From NCBI RefSeq assembly GCF_014217545.1, contig NZ_CP043178.1, positions 2,046,001 through 2,110,000 of the forward strand: DNA of 64,000 nt, given 5' to 3'. Source of the DNA: Pseudarthrobacter sp. NBSH8. GTDB taxonomy: Bacteria > Actinomycetota > Actinomycetes > Actinomycetales > Micrococcaceae. Shown piece by piece: positions 54,233 through 64,000 of the stretch (positions within the stretch are counted from its first letter, which is position 1; each line of letters begins with the position of its first letter). Both the position numbers and the translations under genes were made by a program. The notes below the pieces were generated by a model. That model was not told where the DNA came from and made no database searches. It saw only the letters and a list, made by a program, of their open reading frames with translations.

Positions 54233-55395
54233 GTTCCACGCCCGCCCCCGCCCGCCGCGAAGGAATACCGCTCGGCAGGATCGCCGGAATCCCGATCATT
54301 CTTGCCTACTCATGGTTTGTGATCGCCGCCTTTACCGTCATTGTCTACGGGCCCCTGCTGCTGGAGCAGAATCCGGTGCTGGGCATCTCCGCCTACTACA
54401 TGGCGTTCGCTTACGCCCTGCTGCTCCTGATCTCCGTCCTGGTCCACGAACTGGCGCACGCCCTCACGGCCAAGATCTACGGCTGGCCCACGCAGAAGAT
54501 CGTGTTGAATCTCTGGGGCGGCCACACCCAGTTTGAGAACTTCACGGCGACGCCTGCGCGCTCGGTCATCGTTGCCCTGGCAGGGCCGGCAGCCAATCTG
54601 GTCCTCGCCGGCGGTGCCTGGGTGGTCCTCTCCACCACCAGCATGGGCACGGTGGCAGAGATCCTCACGAACATCTTTATGTGGGCCAACTTTGTCATCG
54701 GCATCTTCAATGTCCTGCCCGGACTCCCGCTGGACGGCGGCAGGATCGTGGAATCGGCGGTGTGGAAAGCAACCGGGAGCCAGGCTAAAGGCACCGTCGC
54801 CGCCGGCTGGGCCGGCCGCGTCATCGTGGTGGCGCTGGGTTTCTGGTTCGTGGCCCGGCCTCTGCTGGCCGGTGAGACACCCGATTTCAGCCTCCTGATG
54901 ATCACCGTCCTCGTCGGCGGCTTCCTGTGGATGGGTGCCAGCGCGTCCATCCAGCAGGGCACGCTGCGCGGAAGGATGCACCTGGTCAGCGCCGCTGCCC
55001 TGGCCGCGCCCGCCGTCGGGATTGCAACCACCGCAACCGTCGAGGACATCCGTAGGCTCTCACAGGACAGGTCCCGGGCCGTTGTGGTCTGCGGCCCGGA
55101 TGGACGCCCGCAGGGTGTTGTGGACACCGGCGCCCTCGCCGCTGTTCCTGACTACGCGGCTGGCTCCACGCCTGCCACCGCCGTGTCCTATGCCCTCGCC
55201 GCGGGCGCCTACGTGCCTGAATCGTCGCAGGGGCAGGAACTTATCCAATACCTTTCCCAGCTCGACGGACACGAATACGCAGTGGTGGACCCTCATGGGA
55301 CGGTCACCGGCCTTCTGGCGCAGAACGTGGTGGTGGCAGCCATCACCGGCAAGGCTGACCGGTCGAATAGGCATCCGCAGGGTCAAAGCCGGTAG
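54229..55395 (+). CDS. Site-2-type M50 metalloprotease with C-terminal CBS-like region
   Basis: A 388-residue membrane protease. The zinc site HELAH (LVHELAHALTA, about residues 68-72) and the NVLPGLPLDGGR motif with the third ligand Asp are both intact, with about six helices. The C-terminal 140 residues resemble CBS domains (VEDIRRLSQDRSRAVVVCG), as in Rip3-type S2P proteins, which sense adenylates. It may cleave a membrane-bound regulator. Translation is coupled to the HAD gene; trmI follows. Confidence 0.9.
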   Translation: MSSTPAPARREGIPLGRIAGIPIILAYSWFVIAAFTVIVYGPLLLEQNPVLGISAYYMAFAYALLLLISVLVHELAHALTAKIYGWPTQKIVLNLWGGHTQFENFTATPARSVIVALAGPAANLVLAGGAWVVLSTTSMGTVAEILTNIFMWANFVIGIFNVLPGLPLDGGRIVESAVWKATGSQAKGTVAAGWAGRVIVVALGFWFVARPLLAGETPDFSLLMITVLVGGFLWMGASASIQQGTLRGRMHLVSAAALAAPAVGIATTATVEDIRRLSQDRSRAVVVCGPDGRPQGVVDTGALAAVPDYAAGSTPATAVSYALAAGAYVPESSQGQELIQYLSQLDGHEYAVVDPHGTVTGLLAQNVVVAAITGKADRSNRHPQGQSR

Positions 55396-55509
55396 AGTTA
55401 CGTGCCGGCCGTGCATTGCCGCCGAGTGGCCGCCCGGAGGCCTGCGCCGCACCCGGGCGGACCTGTTTCGATGCGTGGCCCCACAGTTTTACAGGAGCGA
55501 GGAAAATCC

Positions 55510-56571
55510 ATGAGCAGCGAATCTGTCGCCGAAGCCCCAGCACCAACCACCACCGGTGTTGCCGCCAATGGCGTCCAGCCGGTGGGAGCTGCCCGCCGCC
55601 GCGGACCTTTCCGTGAAGGGGAACGGGTCCAGCTGACTGACGAGCGCGGCCGCATGAACACCATCACCCTTGAAAGCGGCGGCGCCTTCCACACGCACCG
55701 GGGCTTCCTGAACCACGACGAGATCATCGGAAAAGCTGATGGCTCAGTCGTCGTGAACAACGTGGGCCAGCAGTACCAGACACTGCGCCCGCTCCTCTCG
55801 GATTTTGTCCTGTCCATGCCGCGTGGCGCCGCAGTGGTCTACCCGAAGGACGCCGGCCAGATCGTCACCATGGCCGATATTTTCCCGGGCGCCAGGGTTG
55901 TTGAAGCCGGCGTTGGCTCGGGCGCGCTGTCCATTTCGCTGCTCCGTGCCGTTGGCGACAACGGCTACCTGCACTCCTTCGAACGCCGTGAGGAATTTGC
56001 GGACATTGCCCGCGGGAACGTGGAAACCATCTTTGGCGGCCCGCACCCGGCCTGGAAGATCTCCCTCGGTGACTTCCAGGAGGAAGTAGTCCGCACTGAG
56101 GCGCCCGCCTCCGTGGACCGGGTAGTGCTGGACATGCTGGCACCCTGGGAATGCCTCGACGCCGTTGCCACTGTTCTCGCACCCGGCGGCGTCTGGATCA
56201 ACTACGTGGCCACGGTCACCCAGCTGTCCCGGACCGCCGAGGCCATCAGGGCTGACGGCCGCTTCACCGAACCCGACGCCTGGGAGTCCATGGTCCGCGG
56301 CTGGCACCTTGAGGGCCTGGCCGTCCGTCCGGACCACCGCATGGTGGCTCACACCGGCTTCCTGCTGGTCACCCGCAGGCTTGCCGACGGCGTCACCGGC
56401 ATCTCCGTCAAGCGCCGCCCCTCGAAGACCGGGTTCAACGAAGAAGACGTCAACGCCTGGACACCCGGTGCCGTCGGCGAACGCCTGGTCTCCGACAAGA
56501 AGCTCCGTCGCGCCGCGAGGGATGCCATTGCCGGCACCAACGTCAAGGACGAACCGGAGATCACGAACTAG
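55510..56571 (+). CDS. trmI: tRNA (adenine-58-N1)-methyltransferase TrmI
   Basis: A 353-residue SAM-dependent enzyme that makes m1A58 in the T-loop of tRNAs. The N-terminal part has REGERVQLTDERGR, the SAM loop is VVEAGVGSGALSISLLRAVG and motif IV reads DMLAPWE. The C-terminal part has RRLADGVTGISVKRRPSK. It is longer than Rv2118c (about 280 residues) because of an N-terminal Ala/Pro-rich extension of about 40 residues and a C-terminal tail. ATG 55510 lies after GAGGAAA. It precedes the proteasome genes, as in mycobacteria. Confidence 0.93.
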   Translation: MSSESVAEAPAPTTTGVAANGVQPVGAARRRGPFREGERVQLTDERGRMNTITLESGGAFHTHRGFLNHDEIIGKADGSVVVNNVGQQYQTLRPLLSDFVLSMPRGAAVVYPKDAGQIVTMADIFPGARVVEAGVGSGALSISLLRAVGDNGYLHSFERREEFADIARGNVETIFGGPHPAWKISLGDFQEEVVRTEAPASVDRVVLDMLAPWECLDAVATVLAPGGVWINYVATVTQLSRTAEAIRADGRFTEPDAWESMVRGWHLEGLAVRPDHRMVAHTGFLLVTRRLADGVTGISVKRRPSKTGFNEEDVNAWTPGAVGERLVSDKKLRRAARDAIAGTNVKDEPEITN

Positions 56572-56654
56572 TCCACATTTCGGGAGTCTCCAACGGTACC
56601 CGCCAACTTGGGGCTAAGGTCTTAAGAAGACGAGCATGAAGGGGCTGATGCACC

Positions 56655-58406
56655 ATGGAGACGCCGAGTCAGGACTCCGGACGTACACCGGCGGAGCAGT
56701 CGGCCGCCAACGAACTGTCGGCTGCGGAACGGCAGGCCAATGTCCTCCGCGACAAACTCAGGCACATTGATCGGCAGCTGGCGGCCGCCACGCAGAACAA
56801 CGCCAAGCTGGTCAGCATGCTCGAAGCGGCCAAAGCCGAGATTCTGCGGCTGAAAAATGCCCTGGACCAGGAGGGCCAGCCTCCGTACAGCTTCGGTACA
56901 GTGCTCCATCTCAATCCCAGACGGCTGCCGTCACTGGGCAGCAGCGGCCAGGCTGCCACCGAGGAATCGGTGGATATTTTCAACGCCGGCCGGAAGATGC
57001 GGGTGGGCATCAGCCCCCTGGTCAACATCAACCAGCTGGCGGTGGGCCAGGAAGTCCTGCTCAACGAGGCACTGCTTATTGTTGCCGGCCTCGGCTACGA
57101 ACGCGCCGGTGAACTCGCCACACTGAAGGAAATGCTCGGAACGGACCGCGCGCTGGTGGTGGGGCGGGCCGACGAGGAACGCGTCATCAGGCTCTCCGGA
57201 GCCCTGCTCACCGAAAAGCTCAGGGTGGGGGACGCACTGTCCATCGATTCCCGTACTGGCTACGCACTCGAAAAAGTCCCCCGCTCCGAAGTGGAAAACC
57301 TGGTCCTCGAAGAAGTCCCCGATATCACCTACGAAGACATCGGCGGCCTTGGTCCGCAGATCGAGCAGATCCGGGATGCCGTGGAACTGCCGTTCCTGCA
57401 CCCTGACCTCTACCGGGAGCATGGGCTGAAAGCCCCGAAGGGCATTCTGTTGTACGGCCCGCCAGGGTGCGGCAAGACCCTGATCGCGAAGGCTGTAGCC
57501 AACTCGCTTGCCGCCCGTGCGGCGGAGCGGTCCGGCAATGTGGACCTGAAGAGCTATTTCCTCAACATCAAGGGTCCGGAGCTTCTGGACAAGTACGTGG
57601 GCGAGACGGAGCGGCACATCCGGCTGATCTTCGCCCGGGCTCGTGAGAAGGCCTCAGACGGCAGCCCAGTGGTGGTTTTCTTTGATGAAATGGATTCGCT
57701 GTTCCGTACGCGCGGAACCGGGATCTCCTCTGACGTCGAGACCACCATCGTCCCGCAGCTGTTGAGTGAGATCGACGGCGTGGAGCGGCTGGACAACGTC
57801 ATAGTGATCGGTGCATCCAACCGCGAGGACATGATCGACCCCGCCATCCTCCGTCCCGGCCGGCTGGACGTGAAAGTGAAGATCCAGCGCCCCGATGCAG
57901 AGGCCGCGGCGGACATCTTCAACAAGTACATCACCACGGACCTGCCGTTCCACGAGTCCGACCTCGCCGAACACAGTGGCGACGTGCAGGCAACGGTGGA
58001 CGCCATGGTCCAGCGCACGGTTGAAGCCATGTACTCCACGGAGAAATCCAACGAGTACCTGGAAGTCACCTACGCCAACGGCGATACCGAAATGCTCTAC
58101 TTCAAGGACTTCAATTCAGGTGCCGTCGTCCAGAACGTCGTGGACCGGGCCAAGAAGTACGCCATCAAGGATCTTCTGACCTTGCACCAGAAGGGTCTTC
58201 GGATCGAGCACCTGCTGCGTGCCGTGGTGGACGAGTTCCGCGAGCACGAGGACATGCCCAACACCACGAACCCGGACGACTGGGCGAGGATCTCAGGCAA
58301 GAAGGGCGAGCGGATCACCTACATCCGCACCATCGTGCAGGGTAAGGCCGGCCAGGAACCCGGCAAGTCCATCGAAACGATGCCAAACACGGGACAGTAC
58401 CTGTGA
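56655..58406 (+). CDS. arc: Proteasome-associated AAA+ ATPase ARC/Mpa
   Basis: A 583-residue ATPase that captures pupylated proteins, unfolds them and threads them into the 20S proteasome. Residues about 18-75 form the coiled coil that binds Pup; two OB folds follow (about 85-215). The AAA domain has Walker A GPPGCGKT (near 269-276) and Walker [11 protein letters not shown] (near 340-349). The C-terminus ends NTGQYL, the gate-opening tail with penultimate Tyr. Pore-loop and sensor residues look normal. Its stop overlaps the dop start. Confidence 0.97.
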   Translation: METPSQDSGRTPAEQSAANELSAAERQANVLRDKLRHIDRQLAAATQNNAKLVSMLEAAKAEILRLKNALDQEGQPPYSFGTVLHLNPRRLPSLGSSGQAATEESVDIFNAGRKMRVGISPLVNINQLAVGQEVLLNEALLIVAGLGYERAGELATLKEMLGTDRALVVGRADEERVIRLSGALLTEKLRVGDALSIDSRTGYALEKVPRSEVENLVLEEVPDITYEDIGGLGPQIEQIRDAVELPFLHPDLYREHGLKAPKGILLYGPPGCGKTLIAKAVANSLAARAAERSGNVDLKSYFLNIKGPELLDKYVGETERHIRLIFARAREKASDGSPVVVFFDEMDSLFRTRGTGISSDVETTIVPQLLSEIDGVERLDNVIVIGASNREDMIDPAILRPGRLDVKVKIQRPDAEAAADIFNKYITTDLPFHESDLAEHSGDVQATVDAMVQRTVEAMYSTEKSNEYLEVTYANGDTEMLYFKDFNSGAVVQNVVDRAKKYAIKDLLTLHQKGLRIEHLLRAVVDEFREHEDMPNTTNPDDWARISGKKGERITYIRTIVQGKAGQEPGKSIETMPNTGQYL

Positions 58407-60076
58407 CGGCTTCCGCGGAACGCGCCGGCGGGGGAGGGCTCCCGGCCGGCGGGGCCATGCGCGTCATGGGGGCGGAAACGGAATACGGCATCCATGCCCC
58501 GTCGGCGCCGGGAGCGAACGCCACCATGATGTCCGCCCGTGTTGTCCAGGCTTATGCGCAGGTGACGCGGCAAAGGGCGGCCGGAGGGGCAGAGACCCGA
58601 TGGGATTACACGGACGAGGAGCCCCTCCACGACGCCCGCGGTTGGACCCTGGAACGGGCCTCGGCCCACCCCAGCCAGCTGACCGACCAGCCGCCGGTCC
58701 TCGACGCGGAAGCGGTGGCGCTTGCCTACGGCCGTGAGGAATTGGAACTGGACGGCGACGACGAGTCCGGCAGTCTCCTAATGAACATGGTCCTGGGCAA
58801 CGGAGCCCGCCTCTACGTGGATCATGCCCATCCGGAGTATTCCAGTGCCGAGGTGACCAACCCGCGCGCTGCGGTGATCTGGGATGCGGCCGGGGACCTC
58901 GTAGCGCTGGCCGCCGTCCGTCGCCTGGCCGCGGATCCGGAGCTGCCCCCGGTCAACCTGTACAAAAACAACACGGACAACAAGTCCGTCTCCTACGGCT
59001 CCCACGAGAACTACCTCATGCCGCGCTCGGTGCCCTTCGGGGACATCGTGCGGGGGCTGACACCGTTCTTCGTCACACGACAGATCATGTGCGGCGCGGG
59101 GCGGGTGGGCCTGGGGCAGGACAGCTCCACGCCCGGTTACCAGATCAGCCAGCGGGCGGATTTCTTCGAGGCCGAAGTCGGCCTGGAAACCACCATCCGG
59201 CGTCCCATCATCAATACCCGGGATGAACCGCACGCCACCGCCGACAAATACCGGCGCCTGCATGTGATCATCGGCGACGCCAACCTTAGCCAATCCTCGA
59301 ACTACCTCAAGTTCGGCACCACGGCCATGGTCCTGAGCCTGATCGAGGCCGGTTTGGCGCCCAAGGTGGAGGTCCACGAACCCGTCGCGGCCCTGCAGGC
59401 TATCAGCCACGATACGTCGCTGACAGCCAAACTCAGGCTGCTGGACGGGCGCCGCGTGACGGCCCTGGACATGCAGTGGATGTACCACGAGGCGGCGGCG
59501 AAACTGGCTCAGGACACCGGAGTTTCGGATGCCGTGGACGGGGACGGCCATACGCATGACGTGCTGGAACGCTGGGCTTCCACACTGACCCAGCTCGATA
59601 CCGACAGGAACGCGGCGGCCACATCCGTGGAATGGCTGGCCAAACTGTCCCTCCTGGACGGCTACCGGAACCGCGACAACCTTGCCTGGGGCGACGCGAG
59701 GCTCGGCCTTGTGGACCTCCAGTGGGCAGACATCAGGCCGGAGAAGGGACTGTACTACCGGTTCCTGGCCAGGAACCGCATGCAGCGGGTCGTCGACGAC
59801 GGTGCCATTGCCGCAGCGATGACCGAACCGCCGTCGGACACGCGTGCTTTCTTCCGCGGACAGTGCATCAGTAGCTTCGGCAAAGACGTGGTGGGGGCCA
59901 GCTGGGACTCGGTCATCTTCGATGTGCCGGGCTACGGCCGGCTCCAGCGCGTGCCAACCCGGGAACCCCTGCGCGGAACGAAGGCCCTCACGGGGGGGCT
60001 GTTTGCGCGGCACCGGACGGCAGGTCCGTTCCTCGCCGAACTTTTAGGGCAAAACACCGCTCCGCCTGCGGCGTAA
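58403..60076 (+). CDS. dop: Pup deamidase/depupylase Dop
   Basis: A 557-residue carboxylate-amine-ligase-fold enzyme that deamidates the C-terminal Gln of Pup to Glu and also removes Pup from substrates. The nucleotide/metal motif GAETEYGIH is near residue 23-31, then [20 protein letters not shown] and [15 protein letters not shown]. The extended loop characteristic of Dop versus PafA is present near residues 35-80 (region with [15 protein letters not shown]). GTG 58403 overlaps the arc stop; ATG 58457 is an alternative that starts closer to the domain. Confidence 0.96.
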   Translation: MTASAERAGGGGLPAGGAMRVMGAETEYGIHAPSAPGANATMMSARVVQAYAQVTRQRAAGGAETRWDYTDEEPLHDARGWTLERASAHPSQLTDQPPVLDAEAVALAYGREELELDGDDESGSLLMNMVLGNGARLYVDHAHPEYSSAEVTNPRAAVIWDAAGDLVALAAVRRLAADPELPPVNLYKNNTDNKSVSYGSHENYLMPRSVPFGDIVRGLTPFFVTRQIMCGAGRVGLGQDSSTPGYQISQRADFFEAEVGLETTIRRPIINTRDEPHATADKYRRLHVIIGDANLSQSSNYLKFGTTAMVLSLIEAGLAPKVEVHEPVAALQAISHDTSLTAKLRLLDGRRVTALDMQWMYHEAAAKLAQDTGVSDAVDGDGHTHDVLERWASTLTQLDTDRNAAATSVEWLAKLSLLDGYRNRDNLAWGDARLGLVDLQWADIRPEKGLYYRFLARNRMQRVVDDGAIAAAMTEPPSDTRAFFRGQCISSFGKDVVGASWDSVIFDVPGYGRLQRVPTREPLRGTKALTGGLFARHRTAGPFLAELLGQNTAPPAA

Positions 60077-60161
60077 ACCGCGCCGTCGGGCGGACAGCGT
60101 GGCAATATGGGCGTATCAGCAGATCCACCCGGATCCGAGGATTTTTGGAGGAGAGATCACC

Positions 60162-60365
60162 ATGGCAGGCCAGGAGCAGCAGAAGCCACAATCACACGAC
60201 AGCCAGGTCGAAGACGAGATCCCCGAGGCACCTCCGGCGGCCCCGGAAGCCCAGGCATCGGCTGCCACGCAGGGCGTCGACGACCTCCTTGATGAGATCG
60301 ACGGCGTGCTGGAGTCCAACGCCGAGGAATTCGTACGCGCCTTCGTCCAAAAGGGCGGCCAGTAA
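60162..60365 (+). CDS. pup: Prokaryotic ubiquitin-like protein Pup
   Basis: A 67-residue disordered protein tag. The C-terminal half has the ARC-binding coiled-coil segment ([19 protein letters not shown]) and ends in [10 protein letters not shown]. The terminal Gln means it must be deamidated by Dop before PafA can link it to lysines. ATG 60162 follows GGAGGAGA, a very strong ribosome binding site as fits a highly made small protein. It lies between dop and prcB. Confidence 0.97.
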   Translation: MAGQEQQKPQSHDSQVEDEIPEAPPAAPEAQASAATQGVDDLLDEIDGVLESNAEEFVRAFVQKGGQ

Positions 60366-60447
60366 CCCGGAACCGGATGTGTGGCGGAAGCCGCGTCCGG
60401 CCCGAATCTGTACCGACGTTGAGGGACCACGTACAAGGAGTGCATCA

Positions 60448-61266
60448 GTGCAGGAAACAACCGCCAACCAGGTAGCCGGCAACGCGACATCCTCATTCAC
60501 CGAGCATCTGCAGCGCGACCGGCCGGACCTGCTTCCGTACAACCGGGCCATGCCTGTTGCAGCGGGGGCAGCTCCATTGCAGGTTCCCCATGCCACCACG
60601 ATCGTGGCGATGAGTTATGCCGGCGGCGTCCTGATGGCCGGTGACCGGCGGGCCACCATGGGCAACGTCATAGCCAGCCGGCACATCGAAAAAGTTTTCC
60701 CCGCCGACAGGTATTCGGTACTGGGGATCGCCGGTACAGCCGGCATCGCCATTGACCTCACGAGGCTCTTCCAGGTGGAGCTGGAGCACTACGAAAAGAT
60801 CGAGGGGACACTGCTAAGCCTCGACGGCAAAGCCAACCGGCTCGGTGCCATGATCCGGGGGAACCTGCCGATGGCCCTGCAGGGACTCGCCGTGGTGCCG
60901 CTGTTCGCCGGCTTCGACACAACTGCCGGCGTGGGCCGGCTCTTCTCCTACGACGTAACCGGCGGCCGGTACGAGGAACGCGAGCATCACACTGTCGGCT
61001 CCGGCTCCGTGTTTGCGCGCGGTGCGCTGAAGAAACTCTGGCGGCCCAACCTGGCCGAAGCCGAGGCAGTCTTCGTGGCGGTCGAATCCCTTTACGACGC
61101 GGCCGACGACGACTCCGCCACTGGCGGTCCGGATCCGGTCCGCCAATTGTGGCCGGTGGTGTACACCGTGAACAGGGATGGCGCACGGCGTATCCCCGAA
61201 TCCGAGCTCGCCGCAGTGGCGGGCAGGATTATCGAAGCCCGGTCCGCCGAGCGGCGGGAGGCCTGA
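60448..61266 (+). CDS. prcB: 20S proteasome beta subunit PrcB
   Basis: A 272-residue catalytic subunit of the 20S core. The propeptide is residues 1-49; self-cleavage before Thr50 (PHATTIVAM) frees the catalytic N-terminal Thr. The Asp and Lys partners are in the following beta strands ([10 protein letters not shown] and HIEKVF). GTG 60448 has AAGGAG eight bases upstream and gives a propeptide of usual length; a longer open frame overlaps pup in another frame. prcA starts two bases after the stop's adjacent G. Confidence 0.96.
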   Translation: MQETTANQVAGNATSSFTEHLQRDRPDLLPYNRAMPVAAGAAPLQVPHATTIVAMSYAGGVLMAGDRRATMGNVIASRHIEKVFPADRYSVLGIAGTAGIAIDLTRLFQVELEHYEKIEGTLLSLDGKANRLGAMIRGNLPMALQGLAVVPLFAGFDTTAGVGRLFSYDVTGGRYEEREHHTVGSGSVFARGALKKLWRPNLAEAEAVFVAVESLYDAADDDSATGGPDPVRQLWPVVYTVNRDGARRIPESELAAVAGRIIEARSAERREA

Positions 61267-61267
61267 G

Positions 61268-61999
61268 ATGACGCAGCAGTTTTATGTCTCGCCTGAACAA
61301 CTGATGAAGGACCGTGCGGACTTCGCACGGAAAGGCATCGCCCGCGGCAGGTCCGTGGTGGTCATCAGCTGCCAGGACGGCATCGCCCTGGTCGCCGAAA
61401 ATCCTTCGCCCTCACTTCACAAAATCGGCGAGATTTACGACAAAATCGCCTTTGCCGCCGTAGGCAAGTACAACGAATTCGAAAGCCTGCGCCAGGCCGG
61501 GGTGCGCTACGCGGATGTCCGTGGTTACTCCTACGACCGCGAGGACGTCACAGCGCGGGGGCTCGCCAGCGTCTATGCGCAAAGCCTCGGCGCCGTTTTC
61601 ACCGCCGAACAGAAACCCTTTGAAGTGGAACTCGCGGTCGCCGAAGTTGGCCCCACACCGGAACTTGACCACCTCTACCGGCTCACATTCGACGGGTCCA
61701 TCGCTGACGAGCACGGCTTCATCGTCATGGGCGGCCAGGCGGAGCGTGTCTCTGCGGTCATCGCCGAGGGCTGGCGACCATCCCTGAGGTTCGCCGGTGC
61801 TGTCCGCCTGGCTACCGGCGGCCTGTCCAGCAGCGCCGACCAGGCTGCTGAGCAGGGCGAAGCGGCAGGAACCCTTCCTGCCAAGGCCGTGGAAGTTGCC
61901 GTCCTGGACAGGCAGTCGGAGACCTCCCGGGGTTTCCGCAGGGCCTTCCGGCGGCTCAACGATGCTGATATCACGGCGCTGCTTGCTGAGGAGGACTGA
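61268..61999 (+). CDS. prcA: 20S proteasome alpha subunit PrcA
   Basis: A 243-residue subunit that forms the outer rings and gate of the 20S core and receives the ARC C-terminus in its pockets. The N-terminus [20 protein letters not shown] and [22 protein letters not shown] are typical. The C-terminal region after residue 190 is variable, with a final [16 protein letters not shown]. It has no catalytic Thr, as expected. Overlap and spacing show it is translated together with prcB and pafA. Confidence 0.96.
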   Translation: MTQQFYVSPEQLMKDRADFARKGIARGRSVVVISCQDGIALVAENPSPSLHKIGEIYDKIAFAAVGKYNEFESLRQAGVRYADVRGYSYDREDVTARGLASVYAQSLGAVFTAEQKPFEVELAVAEVGPTPELDHLYRLTFDGSIADEHGFIVMGGQAERVSAVIAEGWRPSLRFAGAVRLATGGLSSSADQAAEQGEAAGTLPAKAVEVAVLDRQSETSRGFRRAFRRLNDADITALLAEED

Positions 62000-62000
62000 G

Positions 62001-63365
62001 ATGGACAAGAGGATCTTCGGTATCGAGACCGAGTTCGGAATCTCGTATTCGAGCCCCGATTCGAGGCCGTTGGCCCCGGAAGAGGTGGCCCGGTACCTGT
62101 TCCGCAAGGTGGTCAGCTGGGGACGGTCATCCAACGTATTCCTGACCAACGGTTCCCGGCTGTACCTCGACGTCGGCTCACACCCTGAGTACGCCACGGC
62201 CGAATGCGACGACCTGGCACAGCTCATCGCACACGACCGCGCTGGCGAGCTGATCCTGGACGACCTCGTTGACGAGGCACAGGCAAGGCTGGCCGCGGAA
62301 GGTTTCAACGGAACGGTCTACCTGTTCAAGAACAACACCGATTCGGCTGGCAACTCCTACGGCAGCCATGAAAATTACCTGATCCCGCGTCGCGGCGAAT
62401 TCTCCCGGCTCGCGGAGATCCTGATCCCCTTCCTGGTGACCCGCCAGCTGATCGCCGGGGCAGGAAAGATCCTGAAGACTCCGCACGGGGCCACGTATGC
62501 GTTTTCCCAACGGGCAGACCACATCTGGGAAGGCGTATCCTCGGCCACCACCCGCTCACGGCCCATCATCAATACCCGAGACGAACCCCACGCCGACGCC
62601 GAGTTCTTCCGCCGGCTCCATGTCATTGTGGGCGACTCCAACATGTCCGAAACCACAGCCTTGCTCAAGGTCGGAACCGTGGACCTCATCCTGCGCATGA
62701 TCGAGGCGGGGGTGATCATGCGCGACATGAGGATGGAAAACCCCATCCGCAGCATCCGCGAGATTTCCCACGACCTCAGTGGAAGGGCACTGGTCCGCCT
62801 GGCCAACGGCCGCCAGCTCACAGCGCTGGAGATCCAGCAGGAGTACCTCACCAAGGTCACCGCCTTTGTCCAGGAACACGGGGCCCACAATCCGCACGTT
62901 CCGTTCATCCTCGATCTTTGGCAACGGACCTTGAACGCGATCGAAAGTGGTGACACCAGCACCATTGACACGGAAATCGACTGGGCCATCAAGAAAAAAC
63001 TGATGGACAACTACCGGCAGCGGCACGGCCTGGGGCTCGACGCACCCAGGATCGCCCAGCTGGATCTTACGTACCATGACATTTCCCGAAGCCGCGGCCT
63101 GTACTACATCCTGCAGTCCAGGGGTGCGGTTCGCCGGGTCGTGGACGATACTTTGATCAAAGACGCCGTGGACGTTCCGCCGCAATCCACCCGGGCCAAG
63201 CTGCGGGGCGATTTCGTCCGGCGCGCCCAGGAACTGGGCAGGGACTACACGGTTGACTGGGTGCACCTGAAACTGAACGACCGCGCGCACCAGACCATCC
63301 TGTGCAAGGATCCCTTCCGGAGCGTCGATGAGCGGGTGGATGCCCTTCTGGGCTCTATGGGCTGA
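62001..63365 (+). CDS. pafA: Pup-protein ligase PafA
   Basis: A 454-residue ligase that uses ATP to join the C-terminal Glu of Pup to substrate lysines. The Dop/PafA fold is clear: [12 protein letters not shown] at the N-terminus, [35 protein letters not shown] and the C-terminal domain from about residue 410. The Dop-specific loop is absent, which separates the two. GAGGAGGA precedes ATG 62001. It is the last gene of the pup-proteasome set in this window; pafBC should lie further downstream. Confidence 0.97.
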   Translation: MDKRIFGIETEFGISYSSPDSRPLAPEEVARYLFRKVVSWGRSSNVFLTNGSRLYLDVGSHPEYATAECDDLAQLIAHDRAGELILDDLVDEAQARLAAEGFNGTVYLFKNNTDSAGNSYGSHENYLIPRRGEFSRLAEILIPFLVTRQLIAGAGKILKTPHGATYAFSQRADHIWEGVSSATTRSRPIINTRDEPHADAEFFRRLHVIVGDSNMSETTALLKVGTVDLILRMIEAGVIMRDMRMENPIRSIREISHDLSGRALVRLANGRQLTALEIQQEYLTKVTAFVQEHGAHNPHVPFILDLWQRTLNAIESGDTSTIDTEIDWAIKKKLMDNYRQRHGLGLDAPRIAQLDLTYHDISRSRGLYYILQSRGAVRRVVDDTLIKDAVDVPPQSTRAKLRGDFVRRAQELGRDYTVDWVHLKLNDRAHQTILCKDPFRSVDERVDALLGSMG

Positions 63366-63475
63366 CGTTCAGGTTCACGGGCTATCCTTGATAGGGCCGT
63401 TCCTTGGCCTTGAAGCGGTGCCGAGCGCCTGATTCCGGCACCGCGTCCACCCTGCCCCGACGAAAGTTCTCTTAC

Positions 63476-64000
63476 GTGCGCCGACTCCTAGCAATCCTGA
63501 TCCCCGGCATGCTGCTGCTTACCGCTTGTGGCGGTTCACCCGCAGCACCGGAACCCACCAGCCAGTCTGCCGGTGACACTGCCAAGTTCGACTCCCTGAA
63601 ACTGACGGACAACGGGGACAAGAAGGCTCCCGGTGTCGAGTTCTCCAAGCCCCTCGAGGTCACCGAACCCACTATCAAGGTGGTCACCGAAGGCGACGGC
63701 GACCGGGTCAAAGAGAACCAGGTCGCAAACATCTCCATCCTCGCGCTCAGCGGTGCTGATGGATCCACGCTGGAGGACACTTTCCCCGGCGAGCCCGAAC
63801 CGCTGGAGCTGAACGAGGAACTGAAGACCGGAAGCCCGGTCATCTACAGCGCGTTTGTTGGCTCCAAGGTCGGCTCGAGCCTTGCCTTGGCCATCCCCGG
63901 CCAGGCCGCAACCGCCGGAGGCGCCGCCGCCCAGCCAACGCAGCTTCTCCTGATCAAGGTGCTCTCCACCAAGGATGTCGCGCCGTCTGTTCCTCCGCTC
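63476..64000 (+). CDS. FKBP-type peptidyl-prolyl isomerase lipoprotein (3' end outside)
   Basis: The frame is open from GTG 63476 to the window end (175 codons). It begins with a lipoprotein signal: RRLLAILIPGMLLLTACGG, with the lipobox LTAC placing the lipidated Cys at residue 18. The mature part starts with a Ser/Pro/Ala-rich linker, and the first of probably two FKBP-like domains follows (KVVTEGDGDRVKENQVANIS). It should fold secreted proteins at the outer face of the membrane. The next genes in related genomes are pafB and pafC. The upstream 110 bases hold no gene. Confidence 0.85.
   Translation, partial: MRRLLAILIPGMLLLTACGGSPAAPEPTSQSAGDTAKFDSLKLTDNGDKKAPGVEFSKPLEVTEPTIKVVTEGDGDRVKENQVANISILALSGADGSTLEDTFPGEPEPLELNEELKTGSPVIYSAFVGSKVGSSLALAIPGQAATAGGAAAQPTQLLLIKVLSTKDVAPSVPPL

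Noticed and set aside
58778..60013. 411-codon minus-strand open frame in dop
   Set aside because: Antisense to a certain gene with all Dop motifs.

Overview
The window is a GC-rich chromosomal segment from an actinobacterium, most likely Micrococcaceae (Arthrobacter/Pseudarthrobacter type). The evidence is the Pup-proteasome locus, the mycothiol gene mshC, actinobacteria-specific small proteins (DUF3099, DUF4193, DUF5703), a GlgC/GlgA pair of the actinobacterial kind, frequent GTG/TTG starts and densely packed genes. It reads as core chromosome: no phage, transposase, CRISPR array or plasmid gene was seen. The only signs of decay are two broken genes and one pair of intergenic palindromic repeats.

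Bases 1-4.4 kb: the SUF iron-sulfur assembly operon (sufB partial, sufD, a Rieske protein, sufC, sufT), closed by a strong 21-bp hairpin. 4.4-10 kb: a zinc metallopeptidase, then an acyl-CoA ligase/thiolase pair that meets the biotin ECF transporter genes bioY-bioM-bioN head-on. 10.2-14.1 kb: an ABC-F ATPase, a decayed ybaK fragment between two inverted palindromic repeats, SURF1 and two small conserved genes. 14.2-20 kb: fabG followed by an SDR carrying the enoyl-reductase Y-x6-K motif, serB, an ABC ATPase, a TauE-type permease, an RNA methyltransferase and rpmE2 with a structured leader.

20-30.5 kb: a lipoate ligase with permuted domains, aminopeptidase N, a YeiH-type permease, the ATP-grasp/alpha-E/transglutaminase operon, a flavin-binding protein and an unusual SDR. 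30.6-33.4 kb: divergent glgC and glgA for glycogen synthesis. 33.4-40 kb: a fatty-acid locus in which a TetR regulator and an acyl-CoA-oxidase-like enzyme diverge from thiolase-fabG4-htdX, with a near-perfect palindrome between them. 40-46 kb: a FUSC protein, a doubly broken serine hydrolase, a glutathionyl-hydroquinone reductase type protein, an M50 peptidase, a YqeY protein, DUF4193, a hypothetical membrane protein and tRNA-Leu(GAG).

46-64 kb: M20 peptidase, acyl-CoA dehydrogenase, DUF5703, aldo/keto reductase, uppP, mshC, PAC2, HAD hydrolase, site-2-type protease, trmI, then the Pup-proteasome genes arc-dop-pup-prcB-prcA-pafA and the start of an FKBP lipoprotein. From memory of the M. tuberculosis map (Rv2141c down to Rv2097c), this last third follows a long conserved gene order. 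Pup is made ending in Gln, Dop deamidates it, PafA attaches it to lysines, and ARC unfolds pupylated proteins into the PrcAB chamber.

No wholly new system is demonstrated. The best leads are the FabL-like SDR beside fabG, the biotin-linked ligase/thiolase pair with an altered thiolase active site, the permuted lipoate ligase, the poorly understood ATP-grasp/alpha-E/transglutaminase operon, the rpmE2 leader and the repeat-bracketed ybaK remnant.
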